NCBI RefSeq assembly: GCF_001112925.1
Contig: NZ_CPYD01000007.1
Span: 1-64,000 of the forward strand
Length of the DNA stretch: 64,000 nucleotides
From: Yersinia nurmii
GTDB taxonomy: Bacteria; Pseudomonadota; Gammaproteobacteria; Enterobacterales; Enterobacteriaceae
Direction: 5' to 3'
Made by a program: the position numbers and the translations under genes
Shown: in pieces, positions 17,319 to 28,646 of the stretch
Position numbering within the stretch: position 1 is the first letter of the stretch
How the letters are laid out: each line of letters opens with the position of its first letter
Notes under the pieces: model-generated
The model's database searches: none
What the model was told of the DNA's origin: nothing
What the model saw: the letters and a program-made list of their open reading frames with translations, nothing else

Positions 17319-19766
17319 TTACGCCGCTTCCGTTTGACGTGGCCGATCTGGCTGCTTTACCGGGGACTGGGTAGCCAGCGCCTCCGGTTCAAATTCATCT
17401 ACGTTAATCGAGCGCAGGCGGCTAGCTTCAGCCTTAATCAGTATGTTAGCTTCTTCCTCGCTGATTTTCCCTTCAGCCAGTGCGCGTTTGGCTAAGTGAT
17501 CCAAACGGGTGAACGGCAGATTCTTACCGGCTCCTTTACTCAGGCGTTTGTGGATTGGCTCTGCGGCGATAACGTCTTGCAGTGCGGCTTCCAGCAGGCC
17601 GACCGGGTTAAATTCACTCGGTGTCAGGTACTGACCGCGCCCAATACGTGAACGGGTTGCTGAAGGTACCTGCAGCAATTGAGCCAATTGGTGATCCAAG
17701 CGATCTGACGGTGCACGATGTACGCAGCCAAACGGGAAGATTCCAATACGCATCACGCCAGCAATAAAGCGATTCGGGAAGTTGCGCAGTAAGTCATCCA
17801 GTGCTTGTTCTGCCTGATACAGCGCATCCTGCACGCCCCAATGAACCAGCGGTAAATCTTCTTTCTGACGGCCTTCATCTTCATAACGTTTCAGCGTTGC
17901 GGTAGCCAGATACATTTGGCTCAGAATATCCCCTAAACGGGCAGAGATACGCTCGCGACGCTTCAGGCTGCCGCCCAGAACGCCCATGGAAACATCGGAC
18001 ATCAGCGCCAGGTTGGCACTTAAGCGATTAAGCTGCTGATAGTAGCGACGAGTGCTGTCGCTTACCGGAGCATGACTGGTACGACCGTTGGTCAGACCCA
18101 GCCAGAAGCTACGAACTTTATTGCTACCTACGTGGCCAAGGTGACCAAACAAGGCGCTATCAAAAGCGTTAACATCGTTACTTTGCGCTGCGGCCATTTC
18201 TGCCAAAACGTATGGATGGCAACGAATAGCCCCCTGACCGAAGATAATCATGCTACGCGTCAGAATGTTGGCACCTTCAACGGTGATACCAATTGGCGCG
18301 CCTTGATAAGAACGGGCGACGAAGTTGGATTCACCCAGACAGATACCTTTACCACCGGCAATATCCATCGCATCCATGACTGCGCGCTGACCCCTGTGGG
18401 TACAGTGATATTTCACTATAGCGGACAGTACCGCCGGTTTTTCACCCAGCATAATACCGCTGGTGATTAAGGTGGCAGCGGCGTCCATAACATAGGCGTT
18501 GCCAGCGATTCGCGCCAAAGGTTCTTCGATCCCTTCCATTTTACCGATGGAGATCTTGAACTGACGACGAATATAGGCATAAGCGCCAATACCCATTGCC
18601 ACACTTTTCAGGCTACCGGTCGCATTAGATGGCAGGGTAATACCACGTCCGACGGACAGACATTCAACCAGCATACGCCAGCCCTGACCGGCCATTTTTG
18701 GCCCGCCAATGATGTAATCGATCGGCACAAAGATGTCGTTACCGCGAGTGGGGCCATTCTGGAATGGCACGTTCAGCGGGAAGTGACGGTGACCGATTTC
18801 TACCCCAGGAGTGTTCGTTGGGATCAGGGCGCAGGTAATGCCCAAATCTACGGTTTCACCGAGTAAATGCTCTGGATCGGACAGTTTAAATGCTAGGCCC
18901 AGTACGGTCGCGATCGGTGCCAGCGTGATATAGCGTTTGTTCCAAGTCAGGCGCATGCCCAACACTTGCTGACCTTGCCATTCACCCATACAAACGGTAC
19001 CGGTATCCGGAATTGCACCGGCGTCGGAACCCGCTTCCGGGCTGGTCAGTGCGAAGCAAGGAATTTCCTCACCGCGCGCCAATCTTGGCAGATAATGATC
19101 TTTTTGTTCGGTAGTGCCGTAATGTTGCAGCAGTTCGCCGGGGCCGAGGGAGTTAGGAACGCCCACAGTAATGGCCAGAATGCCGGAAACACCGGACAAT
19201 TTCTGCAATACGCGCGCTTGAGCATAAGCGGAGAATTCCAGTCCGCCGTATTCTTTCTTAATAATCATGGCGAAGAAGCGGTGTTCTTTCAGATAGGCCC
19301 ACAGTTCCGGCGGCAAATCAGCCAGTTCATGCGTAATCTGAAAATCATTCGCTAAACGACAGGCTTCTTCCACTGGACCATCAATAAAGGCTTGTTCTTC
19401 AGCGGTTAGCTGTGGTTTTGGATAGTTATGTAGTTTTTTCCAGTCTGGCTTGCCTTGGAATAAATCACCTTCCCACCAGGTCGTCCCCGCATCGATCGCT
19501 TCTTTTTCGGTGCGTGACATGGCTGGCATGATTTTACGGAAGGTACGCAGTGCAGGAGCTGAGAACAGAGAGCGGCGCAGCGGCGTTAAGTTCAGTGGCA
19601 ACAACACAATCACCAATGGGAGCAACGCCCAAAATGACCATACTTGCAGCGCCCCCAAGGCGGCGGTGTATACCAGAAGAAGCAGACTACTGAGGTGTAG
19701 GTTCACCCGGTGATAGAACAACACACCAATAAGAACCAGCAAGGCAACAATGCTAAGAACCATCAT
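17319..19766 (-). CDS. fadE: Acyl-CoA dehydrogenase FadE
   Basis: This 815-aa flavoprotein performs the first step of fatty acid beta-oxidation. The N-terminus has two or three hydrophobic helices (residues 1-60), consistent with membrane attachment. The acyl-CoA dehydrogenase core is visible as [37 protein letters not shown] and [12 protein letters not shown] long C-terminal extension is specific to the FadE subfamily, and length equals the E. coli protein within a residue. The start is ATG-ATG at 19766, preceded by AGGAGC. A FadR-like operator sits 20 bases upstream. Confidence 0.96.
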   Translation of the reverse strand: MMVLSIVALLVLIGVLFYHRVNLHLSSLLLLVYTAALGALQVWSFWALLPLVIVLLPLNLTPLRRSLFSAPALRTFRKIMPAMSRTEKEAIDAGTTWWEGDLFQGKPDWKKLHNYPKPQLTAEEQAFIDGPVEEACRLANDFQITHELADLPPELWAYLKEHRFFAMIIKKEYGGLEFSAYAQARVLQKLSGVSGILAITVGVPNSLGPGELLQHYGTTEQKDHYLPRLARGEEIPCFALTSPEAGSDAGAIPDTGTVCMGEWQGQQVLGMRLTWNKRYITLAPIATVLGLAFKLSDPEHLLGETVDLGITCALIPTNTPGVEIGHRHFPLNVPFQNGPTRGNDIFVPIDYIIGGPKMAGQGWRMLVECLSVGRGITLPSNATGSLKSVAMGIGAYAYIRRQFKISIGKMEGIEEPLARIAGNAYVMDAAATLITSGIMLGEKPAVLSAIVKYHCTHRGQRAVMDAMDIAGGKGICLGESNFVARSYQGAPIGITVEGANILTRSMIIFGQGAIRCHPYVLAEMAAAQSNDVNAFDSALFGHLGHVGSNKVRSFWLGLTNGRTSHAPVSDSTRRYYQQLNRLSANLALMSDVSMGVLGGSLKRRERISARLGDILSQMYLATATLKRYEDEGRQKEDLPLVHWGVQDALYQAEQALDDLLRNFPNRFIAGVMRIGIFPFGCVHRAPSDRLDHQLAQLLQVPSATRSRIGRGQYLTPSEFNPVGLLEAALQDVIAAEPIHKRLSKGAGKNLPFTRLDHLAKRALAEGKISEEEANILIKAEASRLRSINVDEFEPEALATQSPVKQPDRPRQTEAA

Positions 19767-19785
19767 AATGAAGCTCCTGAGTTGT

Positions 19786-19802
19786 AGGAGGTCTGACCTG
19801 TT
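19786..19802. promoter_or_regulatory. FadR-like operator upstream of fadE
   Basis: AGGAGGTCTGACCTGTT matches a remembered FadR consensus (AACTGGTCTGACCAGTT) at 13 of 17 positions, including the central GGTCTGACC. It lies 20-36 bases before the fadE start, where a repressor would block transcription. FadR releases DNA on binding long-chain acyl-CoA. Confidence 0.65.
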
Positions 19803-20002
19803 GAGTGATGTATTGGTTTTAGTTCATCTCATTGTTTTTATCAATGCCATTACATATCAATTACAACTTGGTTCACAAATTCGTAGCATTTAAGGTCAAA
19901 AGCCATTGCAACAGTTCATCACGGCGCTTCTCGCAGTTTGCGCTATCCGGTACACTGCCTGCGGAAGATTATTGATGCCACAGGACACATAAAGAGGCTC
20001 CC

Positions 20003-20584
20003 ATGTACCACGATTTAATTCGAAGTGAACTTAATGAAGCGGCTGATACTTTGGCTAATTTCCTGAATGATGATGCCAATATCGACGCCATTCAGCGGGC
20101 AGCTATCTTGCTGGCTGACTCATTTAAAGCCGGTGGGAAAGTGCTTTCCTGCGGTAACGGCGGCTCCCATTGCGATGCTATGCATTTTGCCGAAGAATTA
20201 ACTGGCCGCTATCGTGAAAACCGTCCTGGCTATCCGGCGATCGCCATTTCTGATGTCAGCCATATGTCTTGCGTCAGTAATGATTTTGGTTACGACTATG
20301 TTTTCTCCCGCTATGTGGAAGCCGTCGGCCGTGAAGGTGATGTTTTACTTGGTATTTCCACTTCAGGAAATTCTGGCAACATCATTAAGGCTATCGAAGC
20401 TGCAAGAGCCAAAGGGATGAAAGTGATCACCCTGACTGGCAAAGACGGCGGTAAAATGGCGGGTACTGCGGATATCGAAATTCGGGTGCCTCATTTCGGT
20501 TACGCCGATCGTATTCAGGAAATACATATCAAAGCGATTCATATCTTGATTCAGCTGATTGAAAAAGAGATGGTTAAGGCCTGA
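20003..20584 (+). CDS. gmhA: Phosphoheptose isomerase
   Basis: This 193-aa SIS-domain enzyme converts sedoheptulose 7-phosphate to D-glycero-D-manno-heptose 7-phosphate, the first step of ADP-heptose synthesis for the LPS inner core. Sugar-phosphate binding segments are [18 protein letters not shown] and [10 protein letters not shown]; the metal-binding Glu and His lie in FAEELTGR and [10 protein letters not shown]. Length equals E. coli GmhA. It diverges from fadE. Confidence 0.97.
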   Translation: MYHDLIRSELNEAADTLANFLNDDANIDAIQRAAILLADSFKAGGKVLSCGNGGSHCDAMHFAEELTGRYRENRPGYPAIAISDVSHMSCVSNDFGYDYVFSRYVEAVGREGDVLLGISTSGNSGNIIKAIEAARAKGMKVITLTGKDGGKMAGTADIEIRVPHFGYADRIQEIHIKAIHILIQLIEKEMVKA

Positions 20585-20764
20585 TGACTGGCTGGTATGG
20601 ATTAACCTGAGGTCGCCGTGGAGTTTCCTGCGCCCTAGGTTGTTCACCGTTCTGCACCGGAGGCTATCATGGCCTCCTAATCGCACGCTTTACCTCCAGT
20701 TTCTTTGCCCTGATTGGTTTTGGCTTTTTTATTGCTACTGCAAAGGCAGTAGAGGAGGTTGGTG

Positions 20765-21532
20765 ATGTGCGAATTGCTCGGGATGAGCGCGAATGTGCCC
20801 ACTGATATCTGTTTCAGTTTTACCGGGCTGGTTCAGCGCGGAGGGGGCACTGGGCCGCATAAAGACGGTTGGGGTATAACTTTTTATGAAGGTCACGGTT
20901 GCCGTACCTTTAAAGACCCGCAGCCCAGTTTTAATTCACCGATAGCCCGCCTAGTTCAGGATTATCCGATCAAGTCTTGCGCGGTAATTTCCCATATTCG
21001 TCAGGCAAACCGTGGCGAAGTGGCGTTGGAAAATACCCATCCTTTTACTCGGGAAATGTGGGGGCGCAATTGGACCTATGCGCATAATGGACAATTGAAA
21101 GGGTATCGTCAGTTGGATACCGGCACTTTCCGCCCTATCGGCCAGACTGACAGCGAATATGCGTTTTGCTGGTTGTTGAATCAATTAGCCCAGCGGTATC
21201 CGCGCACTCCGGGTAACTGGCCTGCGGTATTTCGCTTTATTGCGACATTGTCTGAGCAACTGCGCGCCAAGGGCGTATTTAATATGCTGTTATCGGATGG
21301 GCGTTTTGTGATGGCCTATTGCTCAACCAATCTTTATTGGATTACGCGTCGGGCACCTTTCGGTAAAGCTACTTTGCTGGATCAGGATGTGGAAATAGAT
21401 TTTCAGCAGCAAACCACACCCAATGATGTGGTCAGCGTCATTGCCACTCAGCCGTTAACCGGCAATGAAACCTGGCACAAAATAGCGCCAGGCGAGTTTG
21501 CTCTATTCTGTTTTGGTGAGCGCGTACTCTGA
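20765..21532 (+). CDS. yafJ: Class II glutamine amidotransferase-like protein YafJ
   Basis: This 255-aa Ntn-hydrolase has the nucleophile Cys at position 2 (MCELLGM), which becomes N-terminal after Met removal. Choosing ATG 20765, behind GAGGAGGTTGGTG, is required by this; TTG and GTG codons just upstream are in frame but would bury the Cys. Other features are [18 protein letters not shown] and WTYAHNGQL, typical of GATase class II domains. The ammonia acceptor is unknown. Its last 30 bases overlap yafK on the other strand. Confidence 0.92.
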   Translation: MCELLGMSANVPTDICFSFTGLVQRGGGTGPHKDGWGITFYEGHGCRTFKDPQPSFNSPIARLVQDYPIKSCAVISHIRQANRGEVALENTHPFTREMWGRNWTYAHNGQLKGYRQLDTGTFRPIGQTDSEYAFCWLLNQLAQRYPRTPGNWPAVFRFIATLSEQLRAKGVFNMLLSDGRFVMAYCSTNLYWITRRAPFGKATLLDQDVEIDFQQQTTPNDVVSVIATQPLTGNETWHKIAPGEFALFCFGERVL

Positions 21533-22225
21533 GGCTGGCGCACTGGACATTAACGGGCGATTAATCACATATTGTCCGTTAATGACACCGACCAAAGGCG
21601 GTATGCGATTTTTTGCAAAGTAGGCATAACCAGGCTGTAATTGACGCCAGAAGTTAATATCTGACGAGTTACGGTGGCGCTGCATATTTTGCTCGGTCAT
21701 GCGGAATGGATAAATACTAATATCCACTTTGCTTTGACCATTCATAAATGCAGTTTGCACGTAGTTAAATATCTCATCCATGTAATTGTCGGTCATGGCA
21801 TAACAGCCAATGGATTTACAATCGCCGTGGATCATCAGATATTTTCCCGAGTACCCCTGAGACTTATCAAAATCATTTGGGAAGCCGATATTGATCGCCC
21901 GATAAAACTTACTGTCGGGTTTTAAATGACGCGTATCTATGCTGTAAAACCCCTCCGGGCTTTTAAAATCTCCCTCGCGGCGTTTGGGACCAAGACCGCC
22001 AGAAAAATTACAGATCTGATAACTTCGTACCAATTGATATTCGCCCTGTAAACGGGCATATAATTCCAGCGTTCGCTCTTCTTTAAATATTTGGATATAG
22101 ACCGGAGAACCGAGTAATTGCTGTTTAAGCGCATTGGTAACCGCAACAGGCTCACTGGCTGAGCTGTTTAAGGATACCGCAGGCAAACAAATTATCATCG
22201 CAAGTAACAGAGCGATTTTGCCCAT
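21503..22225 (-). CDS. dpaA: YkuD-domain murein enzyme YafK/DpaA
   Basis: This 240-aa exported protein has a signal peptide ending near ...SSASEP. The L,D-transpeptidase signature is [13 protein letters not shown], with the catalytic Cys in SIGC and the His in MIHGDC. In E. coli this protein (YafK, also called LdtF/DpaA) detaches Braun lipoprotein from peptidoglycan rather than making cross-links; that role is transferred here by similarity. The 3' end overlaps yafJ convergently by 30 bases, an arrangement preserved from E. coli gene order. Confidence 0.93.
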   Translation of the reverse strand: MGKIALLLAMIICLPAVSLNSSASEPVAVTNALKQQLLGSPVYIQIFKEERTLELYARLQGEYQLVRSYQICNFSGGLGPKRREGDFKSPEGFYSIDTRHLKPDSKFYRAINIGFPNDFDKSQGYSGKYLMIHGDCKSIGCYAMTDNYMDEIFNYVQTAFMNGQSKVDISIYPFRMTEQNMQRHRNSSDINFWRQLQPGYAYFAKNRIPPLVGVINGQYVINRPLMSSAPASEYALTKTE

Positions 22226-22764
22226 TAATTATTCCTACTTCTCTTACTGGGAACCGATCGTATCTGCCGATCGGTGAGCCACTGCTTTTGTTAGTATAGG
22301 TTTGCAGATTATCAGTCAGAATATTTTTATCAATAATAGATTTGTATAAAAAAGAAACTGTAATCGGTAAAAACGAATTAACCTTACGTTTTTATCGAGT
22401 GCAGAGGCGATTCTTGATCAATATAATGTCGTTTGCTTGAGCCAGGTCACTGCTTTTATCAGACAGCAACAGGCTAAAATGCTAAAATCCTCGGCTACTG
22501 AAGGCATATTGGTGTTAAAGATATTGAGTTGTTTTGTTGAGCAATGAAACGCAATTTTTGTATCTTCCAACGCTGTCACATTAGCAGAGATTAATACTGT
22601 TATTTAAATCAGTAAATGCCTGCAAGTAAAATGCACGCTTATTGCGCTGCCGGTTAATGCCTCGTCTATTAACTGAACTGTTAAAAATATCTAATCATCG
22701 CGTTGCTGTGCTCCTCTGGATGACGTACAGCATTTGATACACCTGACAGAATCGTGCAAACCTT
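22226..22764. other. Long intergenic region upstream of nqrA
   Basis: About 540 bases have no credible gene. The region contains an 8-bp inverted repeat ACCGATCG/CGATCGGT (22253-22275) without a T-tract, and is otherwise AT-rich. It must hold the promoter of the nqr operon and that of yafK, but no site could be assigned with confidence. Confidence 0.5.
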
Positions 22765-24108
22765 ATGATTAAAATAAAAAAAGGACTCGACCTACCTATA
22801 GCCGGGGCTCCGGCTCAGGTCATACAGGAAGGTCCAGTTATTCATCATGTTGCACTGCTCGGTGAAGAGTATGTGGGCATGCGTCCTTCAATGTTGGTGC
22901 AAGAAGGGGAGAAGGTCAAAAAAGGCCAGGCGCTTTTTGAAGATAAAAAGAACCCCGGCGTGTTTTTCACCGCTCCAGCAGCAGGCAAGATTTCTGCGAT
23001 TAATCGCGGTGAACGGCGCGTGCTGCAATCTGTCGTGATTGAAATAGAGGGAGACGACAGCGTTTCCTTCGATCGTTACGACGTCGCCGAGCTCAACCAG
23101 CTTAGCGCGGAGCAGGTTCAGCAAAATTTGCTGGCCTCAGGTCTGTGGACTGCTCTACGCACTCGTCCATTCAGTAAAACTCCGCAGCCGGGCACACAGC
23201 CACGCGCTATCTTTGTCACGGCGATAGATACCCAGCCGCTGGCTGCCGATCCTCAGGTCATTATTGCCACGCAAATGGATGCCTTTAACCACGGCTTGAG
23301 CGTACTGACGCGCTTAACCGAAGGTAAAGTACACGTTTGTCACGGCGCTGGGGAAATCATTCGCGGTCAAAATAACGGGCAAATAACCTATAACGAATTT
23401 TCCGGTCCGCATCCTGCTGGGTTGGTGGGTACCCACATTCACTTCCTCGAACCGGTCAGTATGACGAAAACCGTCTGGCACATCGGTTACCAGGATGTGA
23501 TCGCCATTGGCAAACTGTTTGTTGAAGGTGAGCTTTACACTGATAGAGTGATTGCGCTGGCGGGGCCGCAGGTGAAAGAGCCTGGCCTGCTGCGCACGCG
23601 TTTAGGCGCCAGCTTGACCGAACTGACCGCCGGTAAACTGAAAGCAGGGGATAACCGTATTATCTCCGGTTCGGTACTGAGCGGAACCGCGGCCTCTGCG
23701 ACACACGGCTATCTTGGTCGTTTCCATCAGCAGGTTTCCGTCGTGTTGGAAGGGCGAGACAAGGAACTGTTCGGCTGGATTATGCCGGGTAAAGATAAAT
23801 TCTCCATTACCCGTACCACTCTCGGTCATTTCTTCAAGCGCAAGCGCTTTGCTTTTTCTACCGGATTGAACGGTGGCGAACGTTCTATGGTGCCAATTGG
23901 CAACTACGAGCGAGTAATGCCGCTGGATATTCTGGCGACACATTTGCTGCGCGATCTGTTAGCCGGCGATACCGACAGCGCACAGGCGTTGGGGGCTTTG
24001 GAGCTGGATGAAGAAGATTTGGCGCTGTGTACTTTTGTCTGCCCCGGTAAATATGAATACGGTCCGGTACTGCGCGACATTTTGACCAAGATTGAGCAGG
24101 AAGGATAA
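22765..24108 (+). CDS. nqrA: Na+-translocating NADH:quinone reductase subunit A
   Basis: This 447-aa peripheral subunit of Na+-NQR begins [16 protein letters not shown], the family hallmark, and contains [15 protein letters not shown], a lipoyl/biotinyl-like hammerhead. NqrA has been linked to quinone binding. It is first in the operon nqrABCDEF-apbE-nqrM, with nqrB starting three bases after its stop. Confidence 0.97.
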   Translation: MIKIKKGLDLPIAGAPAQVIQEGPVIHHVALLGEEYVGMRPSMLVQEGEKVKKGQALFEDKKNPGVFFTAPAAGKISAINRGERRVLQSVVIEIEGDDSVSFDRYDVAELNQLSAEQVQQNLLASGLWTALRTRPFSKTPQPGTQPRAIFVTAIDTQPLAADPQVIIATQMDAFNHGLSVLTRLTEGKVHVCHGAGEIIRGQNNGQITYNEFSGPHPAGLVGTHIHFLEPVSMTKTVWHIGYQDVIAIGKLFVEGELYTDRVIALAGPQVKEPGLLRTRLGASLTELTAGKLKAGDNRIISGSVLSGTAASATHGYLGRFHQQVSVVLEGRDKELFGWIMPGKDKFSITRTTLGHFFKRKRFAFSTGLNGGERSMVPIGNYERVMPLDILATHLLRDLLAGDTDSAQALGALELDEEDLALCTFVCPGKYEYGPVLRDILTKIEQEG

Positions 24109-24111
24109 CTC

Positions 24112-25353
24112 ATGGGCCTGAAAAGTTTTTTTGAGAAAATAGAGCACCACTTCGAATCCGGTGGAAAGCTGGAAAAGTATTATCCGCTATACGAAGCTAC
24201 AGCCAGTATTTTCTACACTCAGGGTAAAGTGACGCCGGGTGCCTCCCACGTGCGTGACGCTATCGACCTGAAACGGATGATGATTCTGGTATGGCTAGCG
24301 GTATTCCCGGCGATGTTCTGGGGGATGTACAACGTTGGTCAGCAGGCGATTCCTGCGTTAAACCACCTGTATAGCGGCGCGGAGCTGCAACAGGTGATTG
24401 CCGCCGACTGGCATTATCGACTAGCGGAGATGCTTGGCGCCTCGCTGGCACCGGATGCCGGTTGGATTAGCATGATGACGCTGGGTGCGGTCTACTTTGT
24501 GCCGATTTATGCGGTGGTGTTCTTGGTTGGGGGCTTCTGGGAAGTTCTGTTCGCCATTATTCGCCGCCATGAAATCAACGAAGGTTTCTTCGTCACTTCC
24601 ATTCTGTTTTCCCTGATCGTTCCGCCAACTTTGCCCCTCTGGCAGGCGGCACTGGGAATCTCATTTGGCGTAGTTATTGGTAAGGAAATTTTTGGCGGTA
24701 CTGGACGTAACTTCCTGAACCCGGCACTGGCTGGGCGAGCGTTCCTGTTCTTCGCTTATCCGGCACAGATCTCCGGCGATCTGGTCTGGAACGCGGCCGA
24801 CGGATTCTCTGGCGCAACGCCGTTGTCCCAGTGGAGTGTTAACGGCAGCCACAGTCTGATGAACGTGGTAACCGGCCAACCAATCAGCTGGATGGATGCT
24901 TTTATGGGCAACATTCCAGGCTCTATTGGTGAAGTCTCCACCCTGATGATTCTGATCGGCGGTGCCATCATTATGTTTGGCCGCGTGGCGTCCTGGCGCA
25001 TTGTTGCTGGCGTGATGATCGGCATGATTGCTACGGCCTTCTTGTTTAACTGGATTGGTTCTACCACTAACCCGCTGTTTGCTATGCCTTGGTACTGGCA
25101 TTTGGTATTGGGTGGCTTTGCTTTCGGTATGATCTTTATGGCTACCGATCCGGTATCGGCTTCCTTCACCAATAAAGGTAAGTGGTGGTACGGCGGCCTG
25201 ATCGGCGTGATGTGTGTCTTAATCCGAGTGGTGAATCCGGCTTATCCGGAGGGAATGATGCTGGCGATTCTGTTCGCCAACCTGTTTGCGCCACTGTTCG
25301 ACTATGTGGTTGTACAGGCCAACATCAAGCGGAGGAAAGCTCGTGGCGAGTGA
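24112..25353 (+). CDS. nqrB: Na+-NQR subunit B (covalent FMN, Na+ channel)
   Basis: This 413-aa integral membrane subunit has about ten transmembrane helices. The FMN attachment motif SGATPL occurs in [13 protein letters not shown]; the Thr carries FMN through a phosphoester bond made by ApbE. It belongs to the NqrB/RnfD family. Its end overlaps the nqrC start by 11 bases. Confidence 0.97.
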   Translation: MGLKSFFEKIEHHFESGGKLEKYYPLYEATASIFYTQGKVTPGASHVRDAIDLKRMMILVWLAVFPAMFWGMYNVGQQAIPALNHLYSGAELQQVIAADWHYRLAEMLGASLAPDAGWISMMTLGAVYFVPIYAVVFLVGGFWEVLFAIIRRHEINEGFFVTSILFSLIVPPTLPLWQAALGISFGVVIGKEIFGGTGRNFLNPALAGRAFLFFAYPAQISGDLVWNAADGFSGATPLSQWSVNGSHSLMNVVTGQPISWMDAFMGNIPGSIGEVSTLMILIGGAIIMFGRVASWRIVAGVMIGMIATAFLFNWIGSTTNPLFAMPWYWHLVLGGFAFGMIFMATDPVSASFTNKGKWWYGGLIGVMCVLIRVVNPAYPEGMMLAILFANLFAPLFDYVVVQANIKRRKARGE

Positions 25354-26143
25354 TAAACCAAGAAATAACGATACTATCGGCAAGACGCTGATGGTAGTGA
25401 TCTTGCTGTGTCTGGTGTGCTCCGTAGTGGTATCGGGCGCAGCCGTTGGCTTGAAATCTAAACAGCAGGAACAGCGTTTGCTGGATAAGCAACGCAACAT
25501 TCTGGACGTGGCCGGTTTACTCCAGCCCAACATGGACGCAGAGCAGGTAAAACAAGAGTTTTCCGCTCGTATTGAACCGCGTTTACTGGATTTGCAAAGC
25601 GGTGATTTCGTTAAAACCGATCCGACCAGCTTCGACCGTTCTCAGGCTTTACGTGATGATAGCCAAAGTATTGCTCTGACCGCTGCGCAAGATAAAGCTG
25701 GCATTAAACGTCGGGCTAATCTGGTGGAAATCTATCTGGTGCGTAATGAGCAGGGGCAGACCAGTAAAATTGTGCTGCCGGTTTACGGCTCCGGTTTGTG
25801 GTCGATGATGTACGCCTTCGTCGCGATAGATAACGACGGCAAAACTGTACGTGGCATCAGCTATTACGATCAGGGTGAAACCCCTGGGCTGGGTGGTGAA
25901 GTTGAAAACCCAATCTGGCGTAGCCAATGGGTTGGTAAGCGTTTGTTTAATGAACAAGGGGAGCCGGCTATTCGCGTAGTGAAAGGGCGCGCGGATGCGA
26001 ACGATCCTTACGCCATTGACGGTTTGTCCGGTGCAACGCTGACCTCCAACGGGGTACAGAACACCTTTGATTTTTGGTTGGGTGAAAACGGCTTTGGCCC
26101 GTTCCTGAAAAAAGTGCGCGAAGGAGCGTTAAAAAATGGCTGA
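25343..26143 (+). CDS. nqrC: Na+-NQR subunit C (covalent FMN)
   Basis: This 266-aa subunit has one N-terminal membrane helix ([19 protein letters not shown]) and a periplasmic FMN domain. The attachment motif is SGATLTSNG near residue 230. A GTG start at 25343 behind GGAGGAAAGCTC is chosen because it gives the family N-terminus [15 protein letters not shown]; the longer frame would lie inside nqrB. Its end overlaps nqrD by 8 bases. Confidence 0.96.
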   Translation: MASDKPRNNDTIGKTLMVVILLCLVCSVVVSGAAVGLKSKQQEQRLLDKQRNILDVAGLLQPNMDAEQVKQEFSARIEPRLLDLQSGDFVKTDPTSFDRSQALRDDSQSIALTAAQDKAGIKRRANLVEIYLVRNEQGQTSKIVLPVYGSGLWSMMYAFVAIDNDGKTVRGISYYDQGETPGLGGEVENPIWRSQWVGKRLFNEQGEPAIRVVKGRADANDPYAIDGLSGATLTSNGVQNTFDFWLGENGFGPFLKKVREGALKNG

Positions 26144-26765
26144 TAGCAAAGAGATTAAGCGGGTTTTATTCGGTCCGTTATTTGACAACAACCCGATTGC
26201 ATTGCAAATCCTTGGGGTCTGCTCGGCGCTGGCGGTAACCACCAAACTGGAAACCGCACTGGTAATGACACTGGCGGTAACGCTGGTAACGGCATTTTCC
26301 AGCTTCTTTATCTCGCTGATCCGTAACCATATCCCTAACAGCGTGCGCATCATCGTGCAGATGGTGATCATCGCCTCTCTGGTGATTGTGGTGGATCAGA
26401 TATTGCGTGCCTACGCCTATGAGATTTCGAAGCAGCTTTCGGTATTTGTGGGTTTGATTATCACCAACTGTATCGTCATGGGGCGTGCGGAAGCCTACGC
26501 CATGAAGTCGCCGCCAATCGAGAGCTTTATGGATGGTATCGGCAACGGCTTGGGCTACGGCGTGATTCTGGTGCTAGTGGGCTTTGTTCGTGAGCTGATT
26601 GGCTCTGGCAAACTGTTCGGCGTCACCGTGCTGGAAACGGTACAAAACGGCGGCTGGTATCAGCCGAACGGATTGTTCCTGTTAGCGCCTAGTGCGTTCT
26701 TTATCATTGGCATGCTGATTTGGGGCTTACGTACCCTGAAACCTGCGCAGATTGAAAAGGAGTAA
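26136..26765 (+). CDS. nqrD: Na+-NQR subunit D
   Basis: This 209-aa subunit has about six transmembrane helices and is related to RnfE. The segments [14 protein letters not shown] and GIGNGLGYG are the conserved half-helix regions, in which a Cys helps to hold the intramembrane iron centre between NqrD and NqrE. It starts within the end of nqrC. Confidence 0.97.
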   Translation: MADSKEIKRVLFGPLFDNNPIALQILGVCSALAVTTKLETALVMTLAVTLVTAFSSFFISLIRNHIPNSVRIIVQMVIIASLVIVVDQILRAYAYEISKQLSVFVGLIITNCIVMGRAEAYAMKSPPIESFMDGIGNGLGYGVILVLVGFVRELIGSGKLFGVTVLETVQNGGWYQPNGLFLLAPSAFFIIGMLIWGLRTLKPAQIEKE

Positions 26766-26771
26766 TTGACG

Positions 26772-27368
26772 GTGGAACATTACATCAGTCTGTTTGTCCG
26801 CGCGGTGTTTGTAGAGAACATGGCGTTAGCCTTCTTCCTGGGGATGTGTACTTTCCTGGCGGTTTCTAAAAAAGTGTCCACCGCCTTCGGTCTGGGCATT
26901 GCCGTAACCGTAGTGCTGGGTATTGCCGTTCCTGCCAACAACCTGGTTTATAACTTGGTGTTGCGCGATGGCGCGCTGGTGGAAGGTGTTGATCTGAGTT
27001 TCCTTAACTTCATCACTTTTATCGGCGTGATTGCGGCGATTGTGCAGGTGCTGGAGATGATTCTCGATCGCTACTTCCCCGCGCTTTATAACGCGTTAGG
27101 CATCTTCCTGCCGTTGATCACCGTGAACTGTGCCATCTTTGGCGGCGTGTCCTTTATGGCGCAGCGTGATTACAACTTCTCGGAATCCATTGTGTACGGT
27201 ATTGGTTCGGGAATTGGCTGGATGCTGGCTATTGTGGCGCTGGCGGGTATTCGGGAAAAAATGAAATACGCCGATGTTCCGGGTGGCTTGAAGGGGCTGG
27301 GAATTACCTTTGTCACCACCGGGCTGATGGCACTGGGCTTTATGTCCTTCTCCGGTGTGCATCTATAA
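26772..27368 (+). CDS. nqrE: Na+-NQR subunit E
   Basis: This 198-aa six-helix subunit is inverted in topology relative to NqrD and related to Rnf[12 protein letters not shown] and [12 protein letters not shown] carry the cysteines of the intramembrane iron centre. The start is GTG 26772 (VEHYISLF), seven bases after the nqrD stop; the AAAAGGAG ribosome site lies within the end of nqrD. Confidence 0.96.
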   Translation: MEHYISLFVRAVFVENMALAFFLGMCTFLAVSKKVSTAFGLGIAVTVVLGIAVPANNLVYNLVLRDGALVEGVDLSFLNFITFIGVIAAIVQVLEMILDRYFPALYNALGIFLPLITVNCAIFGGVSFMAQRDYNFSESIVYGIGSGIGWMLAIVALAGIREKMKYADVPGGLKGLGITFVTTGLMALGFMSFSGVHL

Positions 27369-27383
27369 AGGCAGGAAGAACTC

Positions 27384-28607
27384 ATGGAAATAATTCTAGG
27401 CGTAGTTATGTTCACCCTCATCGTGCTAGCGTTGACGGTGATGATTCTTTTCGCCAAATCCAAGTTGGTGAATACCGGTGATATTCAGGTTGAAATCAAC
27501 GGTGATATGGAAAAAAGCTTTACCGCACCGGCCGGTGATAAATTGCTGAATGTGCTTTCTGGCCACGGCATTTTTGTCTCCTCCGCTTGTGGCGGCGGCG
27601 GTTCGTGCGGGCAGTGTCGAGTGACGATTAAAGAAGGCGGTGGTGATATTTTACCGACCGAGCTTTCTCATATCTCTAAGCGTGAAGCTAAAGAAGGTTG
27701 CCGTCTGGCCTGTCAGGTTAGCGTGAAGCAAGACTTGAAAATTGATTTGCCGGAAGAAATATTCGGCGTGAAAAAATGGACCTGCGAAGTCATTTCAAAT
27801 GACAACAAAGCGACGTTCATTAAAGAACTGAAACTTAAAATTCCTGATGGGGATGTCGTTCCCTTCCGCGCGGGCGGCTTTATTCAGATTGAAGCTGAGC
27901 CTCATACCGTCAAATATGCTGATTTTGACGTGCCGGAAGAATATCGCGGCGATTGGGATAAGTTTAATCTGTTCCGTTTTGAATCCGTAGTGACCGAGCC
28001 AACGGTGCGCGCCTATTCCATGGCGAACTATCCGGAAGAGCATGGCATTATTATGCTGAACGTGCGTATTGCAACGCCGCCGCCGAATATGCCGGACGCG
28101 CCTCCGGGCATCATGTCTTCGTATATCTGGTCGTTGAAGCCGGGTGATAAAGTGGTTATTTCCGGTCCATTCGGTGAATTCTTTGCGAAAGATACTGATG
28201 CGGAAATGGTGTTTATTGGCGGTGGTGCCGGCATGGCACCGATGCGCTCGCATATTTTCGATCAGCTCAAGCGTTTGCATTCTAAGCGTAAAATCAGCTT
28301 TTGGTACGGCGCTCGATCTAAACGTGAAATGTTTTATGAAGAGGATTTCAACCAACTGCAGGAAGAGAATGAAAACTTTACCTGGCACGTTGCTTTGTCC
28401 GATCCTCAGCCTGAAGACAATTGGACGGGATACACTGGCTTCATTCACAATGTGTTGCTGGAAAACTATCTGAAAAACCATCCTGCGCCGGAAGACTGTG
28501 AGTTCTATATGTGTGGTCCGCCAATGATGAACGCCGCAGTGATCAAAATGCTGAAGGATCTTGGCGTTGAGGACGACAATATTATGCTTGATGACTTCGG
28601 CGGCTGA
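27384..28607 (+). CDS. nqrF: Na+-NQR subunit F (NADH dehydrogenase, 2Fe-2S, FAD)
   Basis: This 407-aa subunit is the NADH entry point. Order: an N-terminal membrane helix (residues 3-25), a plant-type ferredoxin domain with [14 protein letters not shown] and a later Cys in GCRLACQ, an FAD domain with RAYSMANYP, and an NADH domain with [14 protein letters not shown] and [13 protein letters not shown]. The last residues DDFGG are typical. It receives electrons from NADH and passes them to the iron-sulfur centre and then NqrC. Confidence 0.97.
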   Translation: MEIILGVVMFTLIVLALTVMILFAKSKLVNTGDIQVEINGDMEKSFTAPAGDKLLNVLSGHGIFVSSACGGGGSCGQCRVTIKEGGGDILPTELSHISKREAKEGCRLACQVSVKQDLKIDLPEEIFGVKKWTCEVISNDNKATFIKELKLKIPDGDVVPFRAGGFIQIEAEPHTVKYADFDVPEEYRGDWDKFNLFRFESVVTEPTVRAYSMANYPEEHGIIMLNVRIATPPPNMPDAPPGIMSSYIWSLKPGDKVVISGPFGEFFAKDTDAEMVFIGGGAGMAPMRSHIFDQLKRLHSKRKISFWYGARSKREMFYEEDFNQLQEENENFTWHVALSDPQPEDNWTGYTGFIHNVLLENYLKNHPAPEDCEFYMCGPPMMNAAVIKMLKDLGVEDDNIMLDDFGG

Positions 28608-28646
28608 TGTCATACCTGACGGGCGTTTAACAATAATAGGATTATT

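Noticed and set aside
18072-19355. Long plus-strand open frames of 132 and 129 codons opposite fadE
   Set aside because: They lie wholly antisense to a well-conserved gene and show no recognisable protein pattern; they follow from codon bias on the other strand.
22253-22275. Inverted repeat ACCGATCG/CGATCGGT as a terminator or riboswitch
   Set aside because: It lacks a T-tract and any recognisable aptamer; noted only as part of the nqr upstream region.
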